Counted from the first letter of the stretch, positions 25,025 to 36,967 are shown. The stretch: DNA of 55,885 nt from Acidobacteriota bacterium (GCA_029263375.1 JAJCXP010000139.1:1-55885), one strand, 5' to 3'. Numbers and translations are program-made. The notes: generated from the letters alone by a model not told the origin.

Positions 25025-26003
25025 CGAATCATTCGATCCGGCGCCGGCGCGCGAGCTGCCGGCGCCCGAGAACGCCGGCTTCTGGAAGAAGCTTCGCCGC
25101 GGCCTGCAGCGCACGCAGAGCGGCATCTTCGACCGCTTCGACGCGGCCGCCGCCGGCAAGACGACCCTCGACGAAGAGACCATCGAGTACCTCGAAGAGA
25201 GTCTGATCGCCGCCGACCTCGGTATCGAGACCGCGCTCGAGCTGATCGAGCGCATGCGCGACGGTCTACGGCCGAGCGAGGCGATCGACGTCCTGAAGTT
25301 GCGTGAGCGCCTGGTCGACGAGATGGCCGTCCTGCTGCTCGACGCGCCACAGCCTCGCCGGCGCTCGGGCGATCCACTGATCACTCTCCTGGTGGGGGTC
25401 AACGGCACCGGCAAGACCACGACCGCCGCCAAGCTCGCGCGACGATCCCTCGACCGCGGAGAGACGGTACTGCTGGCCGCCGCCGACACTTTCAGAGCGG
25501 CAGCGATCGAACAGCTGGCGTTGTGGGGGGAGCGTCTGGGCGTCGACGTCATACGGCAGCAGACCGGCGGCGATCCGGCGGCGGTCGTGTTCGATGCCCT
25601 GCAGGCGGGGCGGGCGCGCAAGATCGATCATCTGATCGTCGACACCGCCGGCCGGTTGCACACCAAGGAGCACCTGATGGCCGAGTTGGAGAAGATCAAG
25701 CGGGTGATCGATCGCGAGGGCGATGGGTGGGAGCGGCGCACAGTGCTGGTGTTGGACGCGACCACCGGACAGAACGCGATCACCCAGGCGCGCGAGTTCA
25801 CCCGCGTCGTCGACGTCGATGGCGTGGTGCTCGCGAAGATCGACGGCACCGCGAAGGGCGGCGTCGCGGTCGCGGTCGCGCGCGACCTGCGGCTGCCGAT
25901 TCTGCACCTTGGCGTCGGCGAGAGCCCTGGCGATCTGGTCGACTTTCACCCGCGGGACTTCGCCAGGGCACTGCTCGGTCCGCCGACAATGGCGCCGGTC
26001 TGA
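25014..26003 (+). CDS. ftsY: signal recognition particle receptor FtsY
   Basis: A 329-residue SRP-type GTPase. A short acidic/Pro-rich N-terminus replaces the long E. coli A domain. The N helical bundle (about 22-115) is followed by the G domain with G1 GVNGTGKT at 128-135, the DTFRAAA insertion motif, G3 DTAGR, and a specificity loop AKIDGTAKGG with Ala in place of the usual Thr. It receives ribosome-SRP complexes at the inner membrane. The ATG at 25014 overlaps the roadblock gene by 11 bases, indicating cotranscription. Confidence 0.96.
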   Translation: MTTDESFDPAPARELPAPENAGFWKKLRRGLQRTQSGIFDRFDAAAAGKTTLDEETIEYLEESLIAADLGIETALELIERMRDGLRPSEAIDVLKLRERLVDEMAVLLLDAPQPRRRSGDPLITLLVGVNGTGKTTTAAKLARRSLDRGETVLLAAADTFRAAAIEQLALWGERLGVDVIRQQTGGDPAAVVFDALQAGRARKIDHLIVDTAGRLHTKEHLMAELEKIKRVIDREGDGWERRTVLVLDATTGQNAITQAREFTRVVDVDGVVLAKIDGTAKGGVAVAVARDLRLPILHLGVGESPGDLVDFHPRDFARALLGPPTMAPV

Positions 26004-26015
26004 GCCGCTCCGCCG

Positions 26016-26963
26016 ATGCCGTCGCTAGAGAGCTACCGGCCGGGTCCTGAGCGCGTCTGGATCCGTTATCGGCCGCGCAATTGGCCCTCGGCGGCCGGCC
26101 TCTGGACCGATTTCGGCCGCGCCGCGCTCGGTCAGCAGGGAAGGTCCGATGCTCGGCTACCGAGCGCACCGCCGCGGGCTGCGAGCGACGTTGTCTATCT
26201 GCCGCCTGTGGACCCCGAGCTCGAGCCGCATCGTCGTGAGCTGGCCCGGGCTTGGGCTTTCACCGGCACGCCGGTCCTGGTTCAACGGCGGCTGGGAGAC
26301 GGCGCTGCGGAGGCCGAAGAGATCGCTGAGGTCTGGGATCTGCTGCCGACCCTGCTCGACCGGGACCTGAGCCCGCTCGGCGGATTGCCCGACGGTGCGC
26401 AAGCGGTCTGGCCACTGATCCCGGCCGTTACCGACGAAGCCGAGGTCGTGGCCGAGGGGCTGGATCGGCTGGCAGACGCCGGAGTCGCAGCGGTCCAGCC
26501 GCTTGTGTTGGACCTCTCCGCCCAGGCCAAGAGGCGGCTGCTCGAAAGCGCCGGTGAGGGCGCGTTCGATCGTCTGTTCCACGGGCCGCCCCCGGCAGAG
26601 CGGGAGTTTGCGGCGTCGGCGCGCGAGCGCGGAATGAAGCTGTTCGTCTCGAGGCCGCTACCAACCGGGAATCCGCGGCTCGCGCTGCGTCGCAGGTGCG
26701 CCGGCGAGCTCAGACTCGCGGCCTACCTGGCGTACCGCCTCGGCTGGCCGGAGGCGGAGAGCCAGGCGTTCCTCCGGGCCGCACGCTGGATCGACCGTGA
26801 GGACCACGACGTCGCCGCGCTAGCCGAGGAGGGTAACCTCGAGATCGTCGATTGGATCGACGCCCGGAGCCGCGCGGTGGTCGAGAGCATCGTCGAAAGC
26901 GGCAACTCGCCGCTGGTCGAGAGCCTGATTGTCGAGTTCGCGGGCGGAACCTCGGCGGGGTAG
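26016..26963 (+). CDS. conserved-looking protein of unknown function
   Basis: A 315-residue soluble protein I do not recognise. It starts 12 bases after ftsY, so is probably cotranscribed. Visible parts are a basic, Trp-rich N-terminus (residues 1-30), an alpha/beta middle with VVYLPPVDPE, LPDGAQAVWPLIPAVTDE and GVAAVQPLVLDLS that could be one half of a TIM-barrel-like fold, and a helical C-terminus with a WIDREDHDVAALAEEGN stretch. It has no signal peptide or membrane segment and only one cysteine, so it is not a radical SAM enzyme. Codon use matches its neighbours, so it is very likely a real gene. Confidence 0.6.
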   Translation: MPSLESYRPGPERVWIRYRPRNWPSAAGLWTDFGRAALGQQGRSDARLPSAPPRAASDVVYLPPVDPELEPHRRELARAWAFTGTPVLVQRRLGDGAAEAEEIAEVWDLLPTLLDRDLSPLGGLPDGAQAVWPLIPAVTDEAEVVAEGLDRLADAGVAAVQPLVLDLSAQAKRRLLESAGEGAFDRLFHGPPPAEREFAASARERGMKLFVSRPLPTGNPRLALRRRCAGELRLAAYLAYRLGWPEAESQAFLRAARWIDREDHDVAALAEEGNLEIVDWIDARSRAVVESIVESGNSPLVESLIVEFAGGTSAG

Positions 26964-27007
26964 CGGGCAGGGGTCCGTCCCGACGCCACGCGGCGAAGGG
27001 TGGCCTG

Positions 27008-27385
27008 CTAGGGAATGCGAGCGATGAGATCGATCTCGACTTTGCCGCCCTTGGGCAGCGCCGAGACCTGGACGGTCGACCGCGCCGGCCGATGGTCCGC
27101 CATCGCCTCGGCGTAGAGCGCGTTGAGCTGTGCGAAGTCCGCGAGGTCGGTGACGTACACCGTGGCCCTGACGACGTCGCCGAAGCCGCAGCCCGAGGCC
27201 GCGAGCACCCGGCCCAGGTTCTTCAGCACCTGACGCGCCTGGCTCTCGAAGTCGTCGGCGACCAGTTCGCCGGTCGCTGGATCGATGCCCACCTGGCCCG
27301 AGGTGAAGAGCCAGCCGTCGAGGTCGACGGCTTGCGAGTAGGGTCCGATGGCTTCCGGGGCGTCGGCTGTGTGCACTCGCTTCAT
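27008..27385 (-). CDS. ridA: RidA family enamine/imine deaminase
   Basis: A 125-residue YjgF/RidA protein that hydrolyses reactive 2-aminoacrylate and related imines, protecting PLP enzymes. The family features are IGPYSQAV near residue 13, FTSGQVGIDP, the catalytic Arg in PARSTVQV and the C-terminal KVEIDLIA. The ATG at 27385 overlaps the hpt stop by 4 bases, so it is the second gene of a two-gene operon. A longer frame upstream lies inside hpt and is spurious. Confidence 0.94.
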   Translation of the reverse strand: MKRVHTADAPEAIGPYSQAVDLDGWLFTSGQVGIDPATGELVADDFESQARQVLKNLGRVLAASGCGFGDVVRATVYVTDLADFAQLNALYAEAMADHRPARSTVQVSALPKGGKVEIDLIARIP

Positions 27386-27924
27386 TCGGTTGCGTCTCCG
27401 TCGAATACGCCGATGTAGGTCAGGTTGCGGTAGCGCTCGTCGACATCGAGGCCGTAGCCGACGACGAACTGGTCTTCGATCTCGAAGCCGCAGTAGTCGA
27501 TCTGGACTTCGGCCTGGCGCGCCTCTTTCTTGTCGAGCATCGCGCACAGCTTGACGCTGCGGGCGCCGCGAAAGCGAAACAGGGCGAGCACCGTATTGAG
27601 AGTGAAGCCGGTGTCGACGATGTCGTCGATCAATAGGACATCGCGGCCGCGGATCGATAGGTCGACGTCCTTGAGAATGCGGACCTCGCCTGGCTCGGTG
27701 CCGGAGCCGTAGCTCGACGTCTGAAGAAAGTCGACGTGCAGCGGCAGCTGGATCCGTTTGAGGAGGTCGCAAAGAAAGAACACCGAGCCCTTGAGTACGC
27801 CGATGCAGAGTGGCGGCTCGCCGCCGCGATAGTCGCGCTCGATCTGGGCCGCAAGCTCGGCGATTCGCGCCTGCAGGCGCTCCTCGGAGATCAACTCCCG
27901 AGGGTTCGTGTCGCTGGCAGTCAT
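27382..27924 (-). CDS. hpt: hypoxanthine phosphoribosyltransferase
   Basis: A 180-residue type I phosphoribosyltransferase that salvages hypoxanthine, and often guanine, to nucleotides. The PRPP motif is VLLIDDIVDTGFTL, with the flexible-loop SYGSGTEPG before it and the base-specificity segment FVVGYGLD near the end. It adds to the salvage set in the window (apt, deoA, surE, mtnP). A TATACT exactly 7 bases before the ATG suggests a leaderless transcript. It diverges from the Lol genes. Confidence 0.96.
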   Translation of the reverse strand: MTASDTNPRELISEERLQARIAELAAQIERDYRGGEPPLCIGVLKGSVFFLCDLLKRIQLPLHVDFLQTSSYGSGTEPGEVRILKDVDLSIRGRDVLLIDDIVDTGFTLNTVLALFRFRGARSVKLCAMLDKKEARQAEVQIDYCGFEIEDQFVVGYGLDVDERYRNLTYIGVFDGDATE

Positions 27925-27931
27925 GGACGCG

Positions 27932-27937
27932 AGTATA
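27932..27937 (-). promoter_or_regulatory. candidate -10 of hpt-ridA, leaderless
   Basis: TATACT on the minus strand is 7 bases from the hpt ATG, placing the transcription start on the start codon. No Shine-Dalgarno sequence is present. Confidence 0.6.
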
Positions 27938-27988
27938 CGGTTACTCGAAGGCGGATGCGGCGCGGCCGCGCGTGGCTGCGCCGCCGGT

Positions 27989-27994
27989 TAGAAT
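27989..27994 (+). promoter_or_regulatory. candidate -10 of lolC/E-lolD, leaderless
   Basis: TAGAAT lies 6 bases before the GTG at 28001 with no ribosome site, so the transcript would begin on or next to the start codon. Confidence 0.55.
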
Positions 27995-28000
27995 CGAGCG

Positions 28001-29197
28001 GTGCTCGGCGCCGCCTTCCGCTCCTCGGTCCCCTTCCTGGTGGCAAGCCGCTACCTGCGGAGCACCCGCCGCGATGCCTTCATCAGCTTCCTGACCCTCA
28101 CCGCAGCCGGCGGCCTGGCGTTGGGTGTGGCAGCGCTGATCCTGGCCCTGGCCATGCTCACCGGGTTTCAGGGGGCTCTCAAGGCGGAGATCCTGGGTCG
28201 TACCCCGGAGATCGAGGTCAGGCTGGCCAGGGGTGCGAGTCGAGACGAGGCCTTTGCGGTGCGCGATCGCGTCGCCGCCGAGCGCGACGTCCGGAGCGCG
28301 CAACTGATTACCCACGGCCAGGGCTGGATCCTTGCGGACGGGCGAGTGCGCGCGGTCGAGATCGTCGGCTTCGACGGCGATCTCCCGGTGTCCTTCCCTG
28401 GCCCCTCGCCGAGTCGTCGCCCCGGCCTCTACCTCGGCGACCGCCTGGCCGAGGCTTGGAACGTCGCCGACGGCCAGACGATCGAGGTCGCTTCCAGCCG
28501 GCCGACCCTGACCCCGCTCGGTCCTCAGCCTCGGGTGCGCCGGATGCCGGTCGAGGGACGCTTCGTCTCCGGCCGCACTGAGCTCACCGAGCGGGTCGCG
28601 CTGCCGCTCGAACAGGCCGCGGCGCTGCTCGGATCGCGTCGCTACAGGTTGCACGTGGCGACCGGTGATCTGTCGACTGCGCTCACGCTGGCGGCGCGAC
28701 TCGACGAGCTGCTGCCGGCCGGCAGCGAGATCTGGACCTGGCAGCGGCTCAATCGTGGGCTCTTCTTCGCCCTGCGGCTCGAGAAGACGATCACATTCAT
28801 CGCCGTGTTCCTGATCGTCGCGGTCGCGGCGCTGGCGTTGGTCTCGGATCTGACGTTGATCATCACCAGCAAGCGCCGCGAGATCGGAATCCTCGGCGCG
28901 ATGGGGGTCGACCCGCGCGCATTGCGCAGGATCTTCACGTTGCTCGGCGGCCTGCTAGCCGGCATCGGCGTTGCGGTCGGCGGTGCTGTGGGCATTGCCG
29001 TGGCGATCGTGTTGGACCGCAACCGCCTGATCCGGATCCCGGGCGACGTCTATTTCCTCGACTACGTGCCGTTCCAGGTCCGCGGTCTGGATCTCGGGGT
29101 CGTGCTGGTCGCAACGGTGGTGGTGGCGGTGCTGGGAGCGGGCTACGCGGCCCGGCGAGCCGCCGCCCTGCACCCGGTGGAGGCTCTGCGGCGGTGA
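28001..29197 (+). CDS. lolC: lipoprotein-releasing ABC transporter permease, LolC/LolE type
   Basis: A 398-residue FtsX-like permease. It has an N-terminal cytoplasmic stretch (VASRYLRSTRRDAFISFLT), TM1 (about 28-52), a large periplasmic domain (about 55-255), then three membrane helices near 262-285, 310-335 and 360-385. This is the LolC/E architecture; with LolD it extracts mature lipoproteins from the inner membrane and passes them to LolA. Only one permease gene is present, so a homodimer (LolF-like) is possible. The next gene overlaps by 4 bases (GTGA). Confidence 0.9.
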   Translation: MLGAAFRSSVPFLVASRYLRSTRRDAFISFLTLTAAGGLALGVAALILALAMLTGFQGALKAEILGRTPEIEVRLARGASRDEAFAVRDRVAAERDVRSAQLITHGQGWILADGRVRAVEIVGFDGDLPVSFPGPSPSRRPGLYLGDRLAEAWNVADGQTIEVASSRPTLTPLGPQPRVRRMPVEGRFVSGRTELTERVALPLEQAAALLGSRRYRLHVATGDLSTALTLAARLDELLPAGSEIWTWQRLNRGLFFALRLEKTITFIAVFLIVAVAALALVSDLTLIITSKRREIGILGAMGVDPRALRRIFTLLGGLLAGIGVAVGGAVGIAVAIVLDRNRLIRIPGDVYFLDYVPFQVRGLDLGVVLVATVVVAVLGAGYAARRAAALHPVEALRR

Positions 29198-29880
29198 CGG
29201 TAGCGGTCAAGGCGGTGGGGCTGCACAAGGCGTACGTCGATGGCGCACGCTCGGTCGAGGTGCTACGCGGAGTCGATCTCGAGGCCGAGCCGGGCGAGGC
29301 GATCGCGGTCGTCGGGCCGTCCGGCTCCGGCAAGTCGACCCTCCTGCACCTGCTCGGCGCCCTCGACTCACCGGACGCGGGCTCGATCGAAATCGGTGGC
29401 ATCGCGATTGCCGGCCTGGACCCTGCGGAGGCGGCGCGCTTCCGCAATCGGACTGTCGGCTTCGTCTTTCAGTTCCAGGAGCTGCTCGCCGACTTCGACG
29501 CGCTCGAGAACGTCATGATGCCGGGACGGATCGCGGGCTGGTCGGCGGCCAGGGCACGCGACCGCGCCGTCGAGTTGCTCGAGGAGGTCGGGCTCGCGCA
29601 GCGCGCCGACCACTATCCGAGTCAGCTCTCCGGCGGCGAACGTCAACGGGTGGCGCTCTGCCGCGCACTGCTGCTGGATCCACCGCTGCTGCTGGCCGAC
29701 GAGCCGACCGGCAACCTGGATCCGGCGAGTGCGGTGCGGGTGTTCGACCTGATGATCGAGCTCCAGCGGCGCCACGGGACGACCGCTCTGGTAGTGACAC
29801 ACAACCCAGACCTGGCCAATCGCTGTGGTAGACTTTTGCAGCTCGATAGGGGGCGTCTCGAACCCTACGAGCCTGCGTAA
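29194..29880 (+). CDS. lolD: lipoprotein-releasing system ATP-binding protein LolD
   Basis: A 228-residue ABC ATPase with Walker A GPSGSGKS at 41-48, the Q-loop in FQFQELLADF, signature LSGGERQRVA starting at 145, Walker B LLLADE at 165-170 and the switch His in VVTHN. It belongs to the MacB/LolD branch and partners the permease encoded just upstream, with a 4-base overlap. The diderm envelope genes downstream support the lipoprotein-sorting role over other members of the branch. Confidence 0.94.
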   Translation: MTVAVKAVGLHKAYVDGARSVEVLRGVDLEAEPGEAIAVVGPSGSGKSTLLHLLGALDSPDAGSIEIGGIAIAGLDPAEAARFRNRTVGFVFQFQELLADFDALENVMMPGRIAGWSAARARDRAVELLEEVGLAQRADHYPSQLSGGERQRVALCRALLLDPPLLLADEPTGNLDPASAVRVFDLMIELQRRHGTTALVVTHNPDLANRCGRLLQLDRGRLEPYEPA

Positions 29881-29960
29881 GTAGCGATCGAAAGTGGAGA
29901 AACCGGAGTCGCGACCGTCGCCACGACCGACCGGAAGCGCCTCAGCGACGATAGATCGAC

Positions 29961-32387
<2,427 letters not shown>

Positions 32388-32510
32388 TCCAAGCCCCGGT
32401 TTGGATGTAGAGTCGTGGCTCGGTTTTTGCACCTTGCCCACGCTCGTTCAAGTCGGACCTGGGTAGGTCGAAAGATCGCTGCATTCCCGGAGATCGTCAT
32501 CAGACAAACA

Positions 32511-34877
32511 ATGAGAAGGCCTGCCTTTTTGGCCAGCTTAGGGCTGGTGCTCGCGCTTGTCGCCTCGCCGCCGGTCCTGGGCCAGGATCTCGATGGCCTG
32601 CCTATCCGGTCGGTCGAGTACCGAGGCCTCCAGTCGCTCGCCGAAGACTCGGTCAACTTCTATCTTGGCATCGAACTCGGTGGCTCCTACGACGCCGCGG
32701 CGCTCAATCAGAGCGTCCACGAGCTGTGGGATCGGAACCTGATCAATGACATCAAGGTGGAGGCGGAGCGCTCGGCCGATGGCGTCGCGCTGGTGATCGA
32801 GATCACCGAGCGGCCGACCTTGAGGTCGATCGAGTATCAGGGGATCAAGCGCCTCAGTCGCACCGATATCAACGAGGAGATCACGCGCAATCAGGTGCGA
32901 GTGCGTGAGGGCGATCCGGTAAACCTGGGCGAGCTGCGCCGTCTGCAGCGCCTGATCGAGACGCTCTACGCAGAGAAGGGCTTCCGGCTCGCGGACGCCA
33001 GCTACCGCATCGAGCCGATCGAGAACGATCGCCGGGTGATCTTCACCATCGATGAGGGGGACAAGGTCCGAATCGAGGACATCGATTTCGAGGGCAACAC
33101 GGTCTTCTCCGATCGCCGGCTGCGCTTCGCGATGAAGAAGACCAAGGAGAGCGGCTTCATCACCAAGTTCCGAAAGAAGGACATCTACAAGGAGCCGACT
33201 CTCGAGGAGGACCTCGACTCGGTGCGGACCATCTACCGCCGGGCGGGCTACAAGAACGTCGTCCTCGGCGAGCCGAAGGTCGAGATCCGGGCCAAGAATC
33301 CGAATGCGGCCACCCTCAAGCAGCAGAATCGACGCCTGTATCTCACGCTGCCGATCGAAGAGGGCGCGCGTTGGAAGCTCGGTGAGATCACTGTCGTCGG
33401 CAACGAGAAGATCGACGACGAGCTTCTGCTGCGTCAGTTCGAGAAGCCGCGCGGCGGTTGGCTGCGCTCGAAGGCTATCGAAGAGGGCGTCGAGACCATC
33501 AGCGAACTCTACAAGAACACCGGTCATGTCTTCTCGCAGGTCGAACCGGAATTGATCGAGCGCGAGAATCAGGTCGCCGACGTCGTGATTCACGTCGACG
33601 AGGGGGATCAATTCCGGATCGGCAGCATCGAGTTCCGGGGCAACCGGCGAACCCGCGACAAGGTGCTCCGTCGCGAGCTCGGCATCCAGGAGTCGCTGGT
33701 GCTCAACTCGGGCGCCCTGCGCAACAGCCTGCTGCGCATCGGTCAGCTGGAGTTCTTCGAGGTCAATGAGGACGATCCGGTGTCGTTCGATTTCGACACC
33801 GAGGAGAAGACCGTCGACCTGACCATTCAGGGCGACGAAGGCGACCGCACCGAGCTGCTGTTCGGCGCCGGCTTCAGCGAGATCGACGGCTTCTTTGGTC
33901 AGTTCTCGTTCCGAACGCGGAATTTCCTGGGCCGGGGAGAGACCCTTGGAGTGTCGGTTCAGTCGGGGCGCCGTCAGGACGTGTTCGACATCTCGTACCT
34001 GATCCCCTGGTTCTTGGATCGGCCGCAGTCCGCGGGCATCCAGATCTTCGTTCGCGATCTGAACTTCCAGCTATTGCCAGGGCAGCGGCTGGAGCAGAAG
34101 ACCGAGGGCGCCACCCTTACCTACGGCCGCCGTCTCGGCCTGTTCAGCAACCTGTCTTTCAGTTTCAGCAGGTTCGACTCGGAGGATCGCCGGCCGATTC
34201 AGCTGGCTACCGGCGAAGTGACCACGCAGGAGTTCAACCGGGAGGTGTCGAGCGTCCAGGTGCAGTTGATCCGAGACCGGCGCGACAGCCGACTCCAGCC
34301 TACGGTCGGCACTCGATATAGCGCCAGCTTGGAGTTGGCCGGAGGGGCGCTCGGCGGCACCACCGATTTCGTGCGCCAGCGCGTGAATTTCACCCGCTAC
34401 CAGCCGCTCAGCAAGACCGGTCTGCGTACGGTCGCGGCGGTGAACGTCGAGGCGGGTTTCATCGAGCCGATCGGCAGCAACGATCTGTTCTTCTTCGACC
34501 GGTTCTATCTGGGCGGCGAGAACAGTGTGCGTGGTTTCCGGTTCCGCTCGCTCTGGGCGCGTGACGAGTTCGGCAACACGATCGTCGACCAGTTCGGCGT
34601 GCCGATCGGTGGTGACCGTTTCGCGCGCGCCAACTTCGAGGGGATCATTCTCATGGGCGGTCCGTTCCGTCTGATCGGATTCTTCGACGCCGGCGGTGTC
34701 TGGGTGTCCGAACAGGAGATCAGCTTCGACACCATGCGGTTCTCGACCGGCGTCGAGTTGCAGGTGAACGTGCCGCTGTTCGGCGCGCCGCTGAGATTCA
34801 TCTATTCGGAGAACCTCGATCCTTTCCCTGACGATCGTTTCGAAACCTTCCAATTCAGCATCGGTCCGAGCTTCTAG
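32511..34877 (+). CDS. bamA: outer membrane protein assembly factor BamA
   Basis: A 788-residue Omp85 protein. A signal peptide at 1-23 (ending VLGQD) is followed by about five POTRA repeats (about 25-430) with recurrent beta-alpha-alpha-beta-beta patterns such as IRSVEYRGLQ and IGSIEFRGNRRT, then a C-terminal 16-strand barrel. The barrel contains the conserved loop-6 VRGF motif (NSVRGFRFRSL) and ends in a strand finishing with Phe. It folds outer membrane proteins. ATG 32511 is chosen because it opens the signal peptide. The 123 bases upstream hold no convincing promoter or terminator. It leads the envelope series skp-lpxD-fabZ-lpxA. Confidence 0.96.
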   Translation: MRRPAFLASLGLVLALVASPPVLGQDLDGLPIRSVEYRGLQSLAEDSVNFYLGIELGGSYDAAALNQSVHELWDRNLINDIKVEAERSADGVALVIEITERPTLRSIEYQGIKRLSRTDINEEITRNQVRVREGDPVNLGELRRLQRLIETLYAEKGFRLADASYRIEPIENDRRVIFTIDEGDKVRIEDIDFEGNTVFSDRRLRFAMKKTKESGFITKFRKKDIYKEPTLEEDLDSVRTIYRRAGYKNVVLGEPKVEIRAKNPNAATLKQQNRRLYLTLPIEEGARWKLGEITVVGNEKIDDELLLRQFEKPRGGWLRSKAIEEGVETISELYKNTGHVFSQVEPELIERENQVADVVIHVDEGDQFRIGSIEFRGNRRTRDKVLRRELGIQESLVLNSGALRNSLLRIGQLEFFEVNEDDPVSFDFDTEEKTVDLTIQGDEGDRTELLFGAGFSEIDGFFGQFSFRTRNFLGRGETLGVSVQSGRRQDVFDISYLIPWFLDRPQSAGIQIFVRDLNFQLLPGQRLEQKTEGATLTYGRRLGLFSNLSFSFSRFDSEDRRPIQLATGEVTTQEFNREVSSVQVQLIRDRRDSRLQPTVGTRYSASLELAGGALGGTTDFVRQRVNFTRYQPLSKTGLRTVAAVNVEAGFIEPIGSNDLFFFDRFYLGGENSVRGFRFRSLWARDEFGNTIVDQFGVPIGGDRFARANFEGIILMGGPFRLIGFFDAGGVWVSEQEISFDTMRFSTGVELQVNVPLFGAPLRFIYSENLDPFPDDRFETFQFSIGPSF

Positions 34878-34894
34878 GGCCAGGAGAGTCACAG

Positions 34895-35491
34895 ATGAGT
34901 CACGAGATTTTACTGTTGTTCAGGCGGTCGCACCTCGTCCGCGCGCTGAGCGGCGTGGCGCTGGTAGCGGTCTCATTGTGCGCGCTGCCCGCGGTGGCGC
35001 GTGCGCAGGGCGCCGCCGGGATCGGCGTTGTCGACGCCGGCCGCGTCTTCCAGGAGTCGGACTACGGTCTGAGCCTGCTCGCGGACCTCAAGGATCTGCG
35101 CGAGAAGAAGCAGGTGACGGGCAGGAGTCTGCAGGAGACCGCCAAATCGCTCCAGGATCGGATCGAGCAGGGACGGCTGGCGCTGTCGCCGGACAAGATC
35201 GAGGAGCTGCAAAAGGAGCTCGAGGAGAAGGTGATCGAGCTGCAACGATTCGAGGACGACGCGAAGCGGGAGATCGATCTGGCTTCGTCACAGGCGATGA
35301 CCAGCTTCAACCAGCAGATCATGCCGGTGATCGACATCGTCGGTCGCGAGGAGGGGTTCACCTTGATCTTCAACAAGTACGAGGCTGGCCTGCTGTTCGC
35401 TGACGAGACGGTGGATATCACCGAGGCGGTGATCACGCGCTTCAATGAGCAGCACCCGGCGCCCACAGCCGACGCCGAGCCCAGCGAGTAG
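34895..35491 (+). CDS. skp: OmpH/Skp family periplasmic chaperone
   Basis: A 198-residue protein with a signal peptide whose hydrophobic core is about residues 15-36 (ending ARAQG), a short strand IGVVDAGRVFQES, two long charged helices (about 60-130) and a closing helical region, which is the Skp jellyfish layout. It holds unfolded outer membrane proteins in the periplasm. It lies 17 bases after bamA with an AGGAG site, and is followed by lpxD: the classic bamA-skp-lpxD order. Confidence 0.92.
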   Translation: MSHEILLLFRRSHLVRALSGVALVAVSLCALPAVARAQGAAGIGVVDAGRVFQESDYGLSLLADLKDLREKKQVTGRSLQETAKSLQDRIEQGRLALSPDKIEELQKELEEKVIELQRFEDDAKREIDLASSQAMTSFNQQIMPVIDIVGREEGFTLIFNKYEAGLLFADETVDITEAVITRFNEQHPAPTADAEPSE

Positions 35492-35496
35492 GCCTC

Positions 35497-36522
35497 TTGC
35501 AGCGCCGTCTTTCCGAGCTGGCCGAACTGATCGGCGGCCGGGTGCAGGGCGACCCGGAGCGGATGATCATGGGCCTCGCCACCCTGTCGGAGGCTGGTGA
35601 GACCGATCTGTCATTCGTGATCGCCGGCTATCGGAAGCGCGCGGAGACCAGCCGAGCCGGGGCGTTTCTGGTCGGAGAGTCGCTCACCGATCTGCCGCGA
35701 GATCTCCTGATCTCGCCGTCTCCGAGACATGGGCTCGCGCGCCTGATCGACGAGTTCCATCCGGTGCGGGAGACGGTCGAGGCCGGGGTCCATCCGACGG
35801 CGGTGGTCGATGCCGAGGCGAAGGTCGACCCGACCGCCACGATTGGGGCGTTTGCGGTCGTCGGGCCCGGTAGCGAGATCGGCGCGCGCGCAGTGATCCA
35901 CCCGCACGTTGTCGTGGGGCGCGCCTGCACGATCGGCGCGGCCGCCGTCCTGTATCCGCACGTGGTGGTCTACGATCGCACCGAGATCGGGGAGCGGTCG
36001 ATCATCCACGCAGGAGTCGTACTGGGGGCGGACGGGTACGGTTTCGCCTCCGACCGGCATGGGCATACGAAGCTCAGGCACGTCGGGCGCACGGTGATCG
36101 AGGCCGATACCGAGATCGGCGCCAACACGACGATCGACCGAGCGCTGCTGTCGGAGACCAGAATCGGTGCCGGCACCAAGATCGACAACCTGGTGCAAGT
36201 GGGGCACAATGCGCGCATCGGTCGGGGCTGTTTGCTGGTTTCGCAGGTCGGTATCTCGGGCAGCACGACACTCGGCGACGGCGTGGTTGTCGCGGGGCAG
36301 TCAGGGGTGGCCGGGCACCTGGAGCTCGGGGACGGGGCTCGGGTGGTCGCGAAATCGGCGGTCTTCAAGTCGATTCCTGCCGGGGAGACCGTCGCGGGTA
36401 TCCCGGCGATGGAGGTCGGGCGCTGGCGCCGGTTGCAGGCGCTGCTCAACCAGCTCGACAGCATCAGAAGACGTCTGCTGGGAATCGAGAAGAAGTTGCG
36501 ATCCGAGAACGAGGAGGACTAG
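35497..36522 (+). CDS. lpxD: UDP-3-O-acylglucosamine N-acyltransferase LpxD
   Basis: A 341-residue lipid A enzyme. The N-terminal uridine-binding domain (about 1-95) is followed by a left-handed beta-helix of hexapeptide repeats (about 100-300) with the catalytic His in [10 protein letters not shown], and a C-terminal helix (about 310-341). It adds the second 3-hydroxyacyl chain from ACP to the UDP-sugar. It starts with TTG at 35497, 5 bases after the skp stop, with a weak AGTAGG site. Confidence 0.95.
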   Translation: MQRRLSELAELIGGRVQGDPERMIMGLATLSEAGETDLSFVIAGYRKRAETSRAGAFLVGESLTDLPRDLLISPSPRHGLARLIDEFHPVRETVEAGVHPTAVVDAEAKVDPTATIGAFAVVGPGSEIGARAVIHPHVVVGRACTIGAAAVLYPHVVVYDRTEIGERSIIHAGVVLGADGYGFASDRHGHTKLRHVGRTVIEADTEIGANTTIDRALLSETRIGAGTKIDNLVQVGHNARIGRGCLLVSQVGISGSTTLGDGVVVAGQSGVAGHLELGDGARVVAKSAVFKSIPAGETVAGIPAMEVGRWRRLQALLNQLDSIRRRLLGIEKKLRSENEED

Positions 36523-36526
36523 ACCA

Positions 36527-36967
36527 GTGAGCGAACCGCGCGACATCCGCTGGATCATGTCGGTGCTTCCTCATCGCTATCCGATCCTGTTGGTCGATCG
36601 GGTGCTCGAGCTCGAGCCGGGCAAGCGCATCGTGGCGATTAAGAACGTCACCGTCAACGAGCCGGTGTTCAACGGGCATTTCCCGGGCCACCCGGTGATG
36701 CCCGGGGTTCTCCTGGTCGAGGGCATGGCGCAGGCGGCGGGCATCCTGTTGATGCACGATCTCGAGGACCGCGAGTCGAAGTTGATCTACTTCGCCGGTA
36801 TCGATCGCGCGCGCTTTCGGCGCCCGGTGGTGCCGGGGGATCAGGTGACCTACGAGGTCGAGCTGCTCAGGCACAGGTCCTCGTTCGCCAAACTCGAGGG
36901 CCGGGCCCTGGTGGACGGGAAGGTGTGCGCCGAGGCCGTGTGCAGCTCCAGCATGGTGGATCGCTAG
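36527..36967 (+). CDS. fabZ: 3-hydroxyacyl-[ACP] dehydratase FabZ
   Basis: A 146-residue hotdog dehydratase. The active-site helix region reads [20 protein letters not shown], with catalytic His and Glu both present, preceded by [13 protein letters not shown]. It dehydrates 3-hydroxyacyl-ACP in fatty acid synthesis, and shares 3-hydroxyacyl-ACP as substrate with LpxA and LpxD, which explains its position between them. The GTG at 36527 has a GAGGAGG site 9 bases upstream. Confidence 0.96.
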   Translation: MSEPRDIRWIMSVLPHRYPILLVDRVLELEPGKRIVAIKNVTVNEPVFNGHFPGHPVMPGVLLVEGMAQAAGILLMHDLEDRESKLIYFAGIDRARFRRPVVPGDQVTYEVELLRHRSSFAKLEGRALVDGKVCAEAVCSSSMVDR

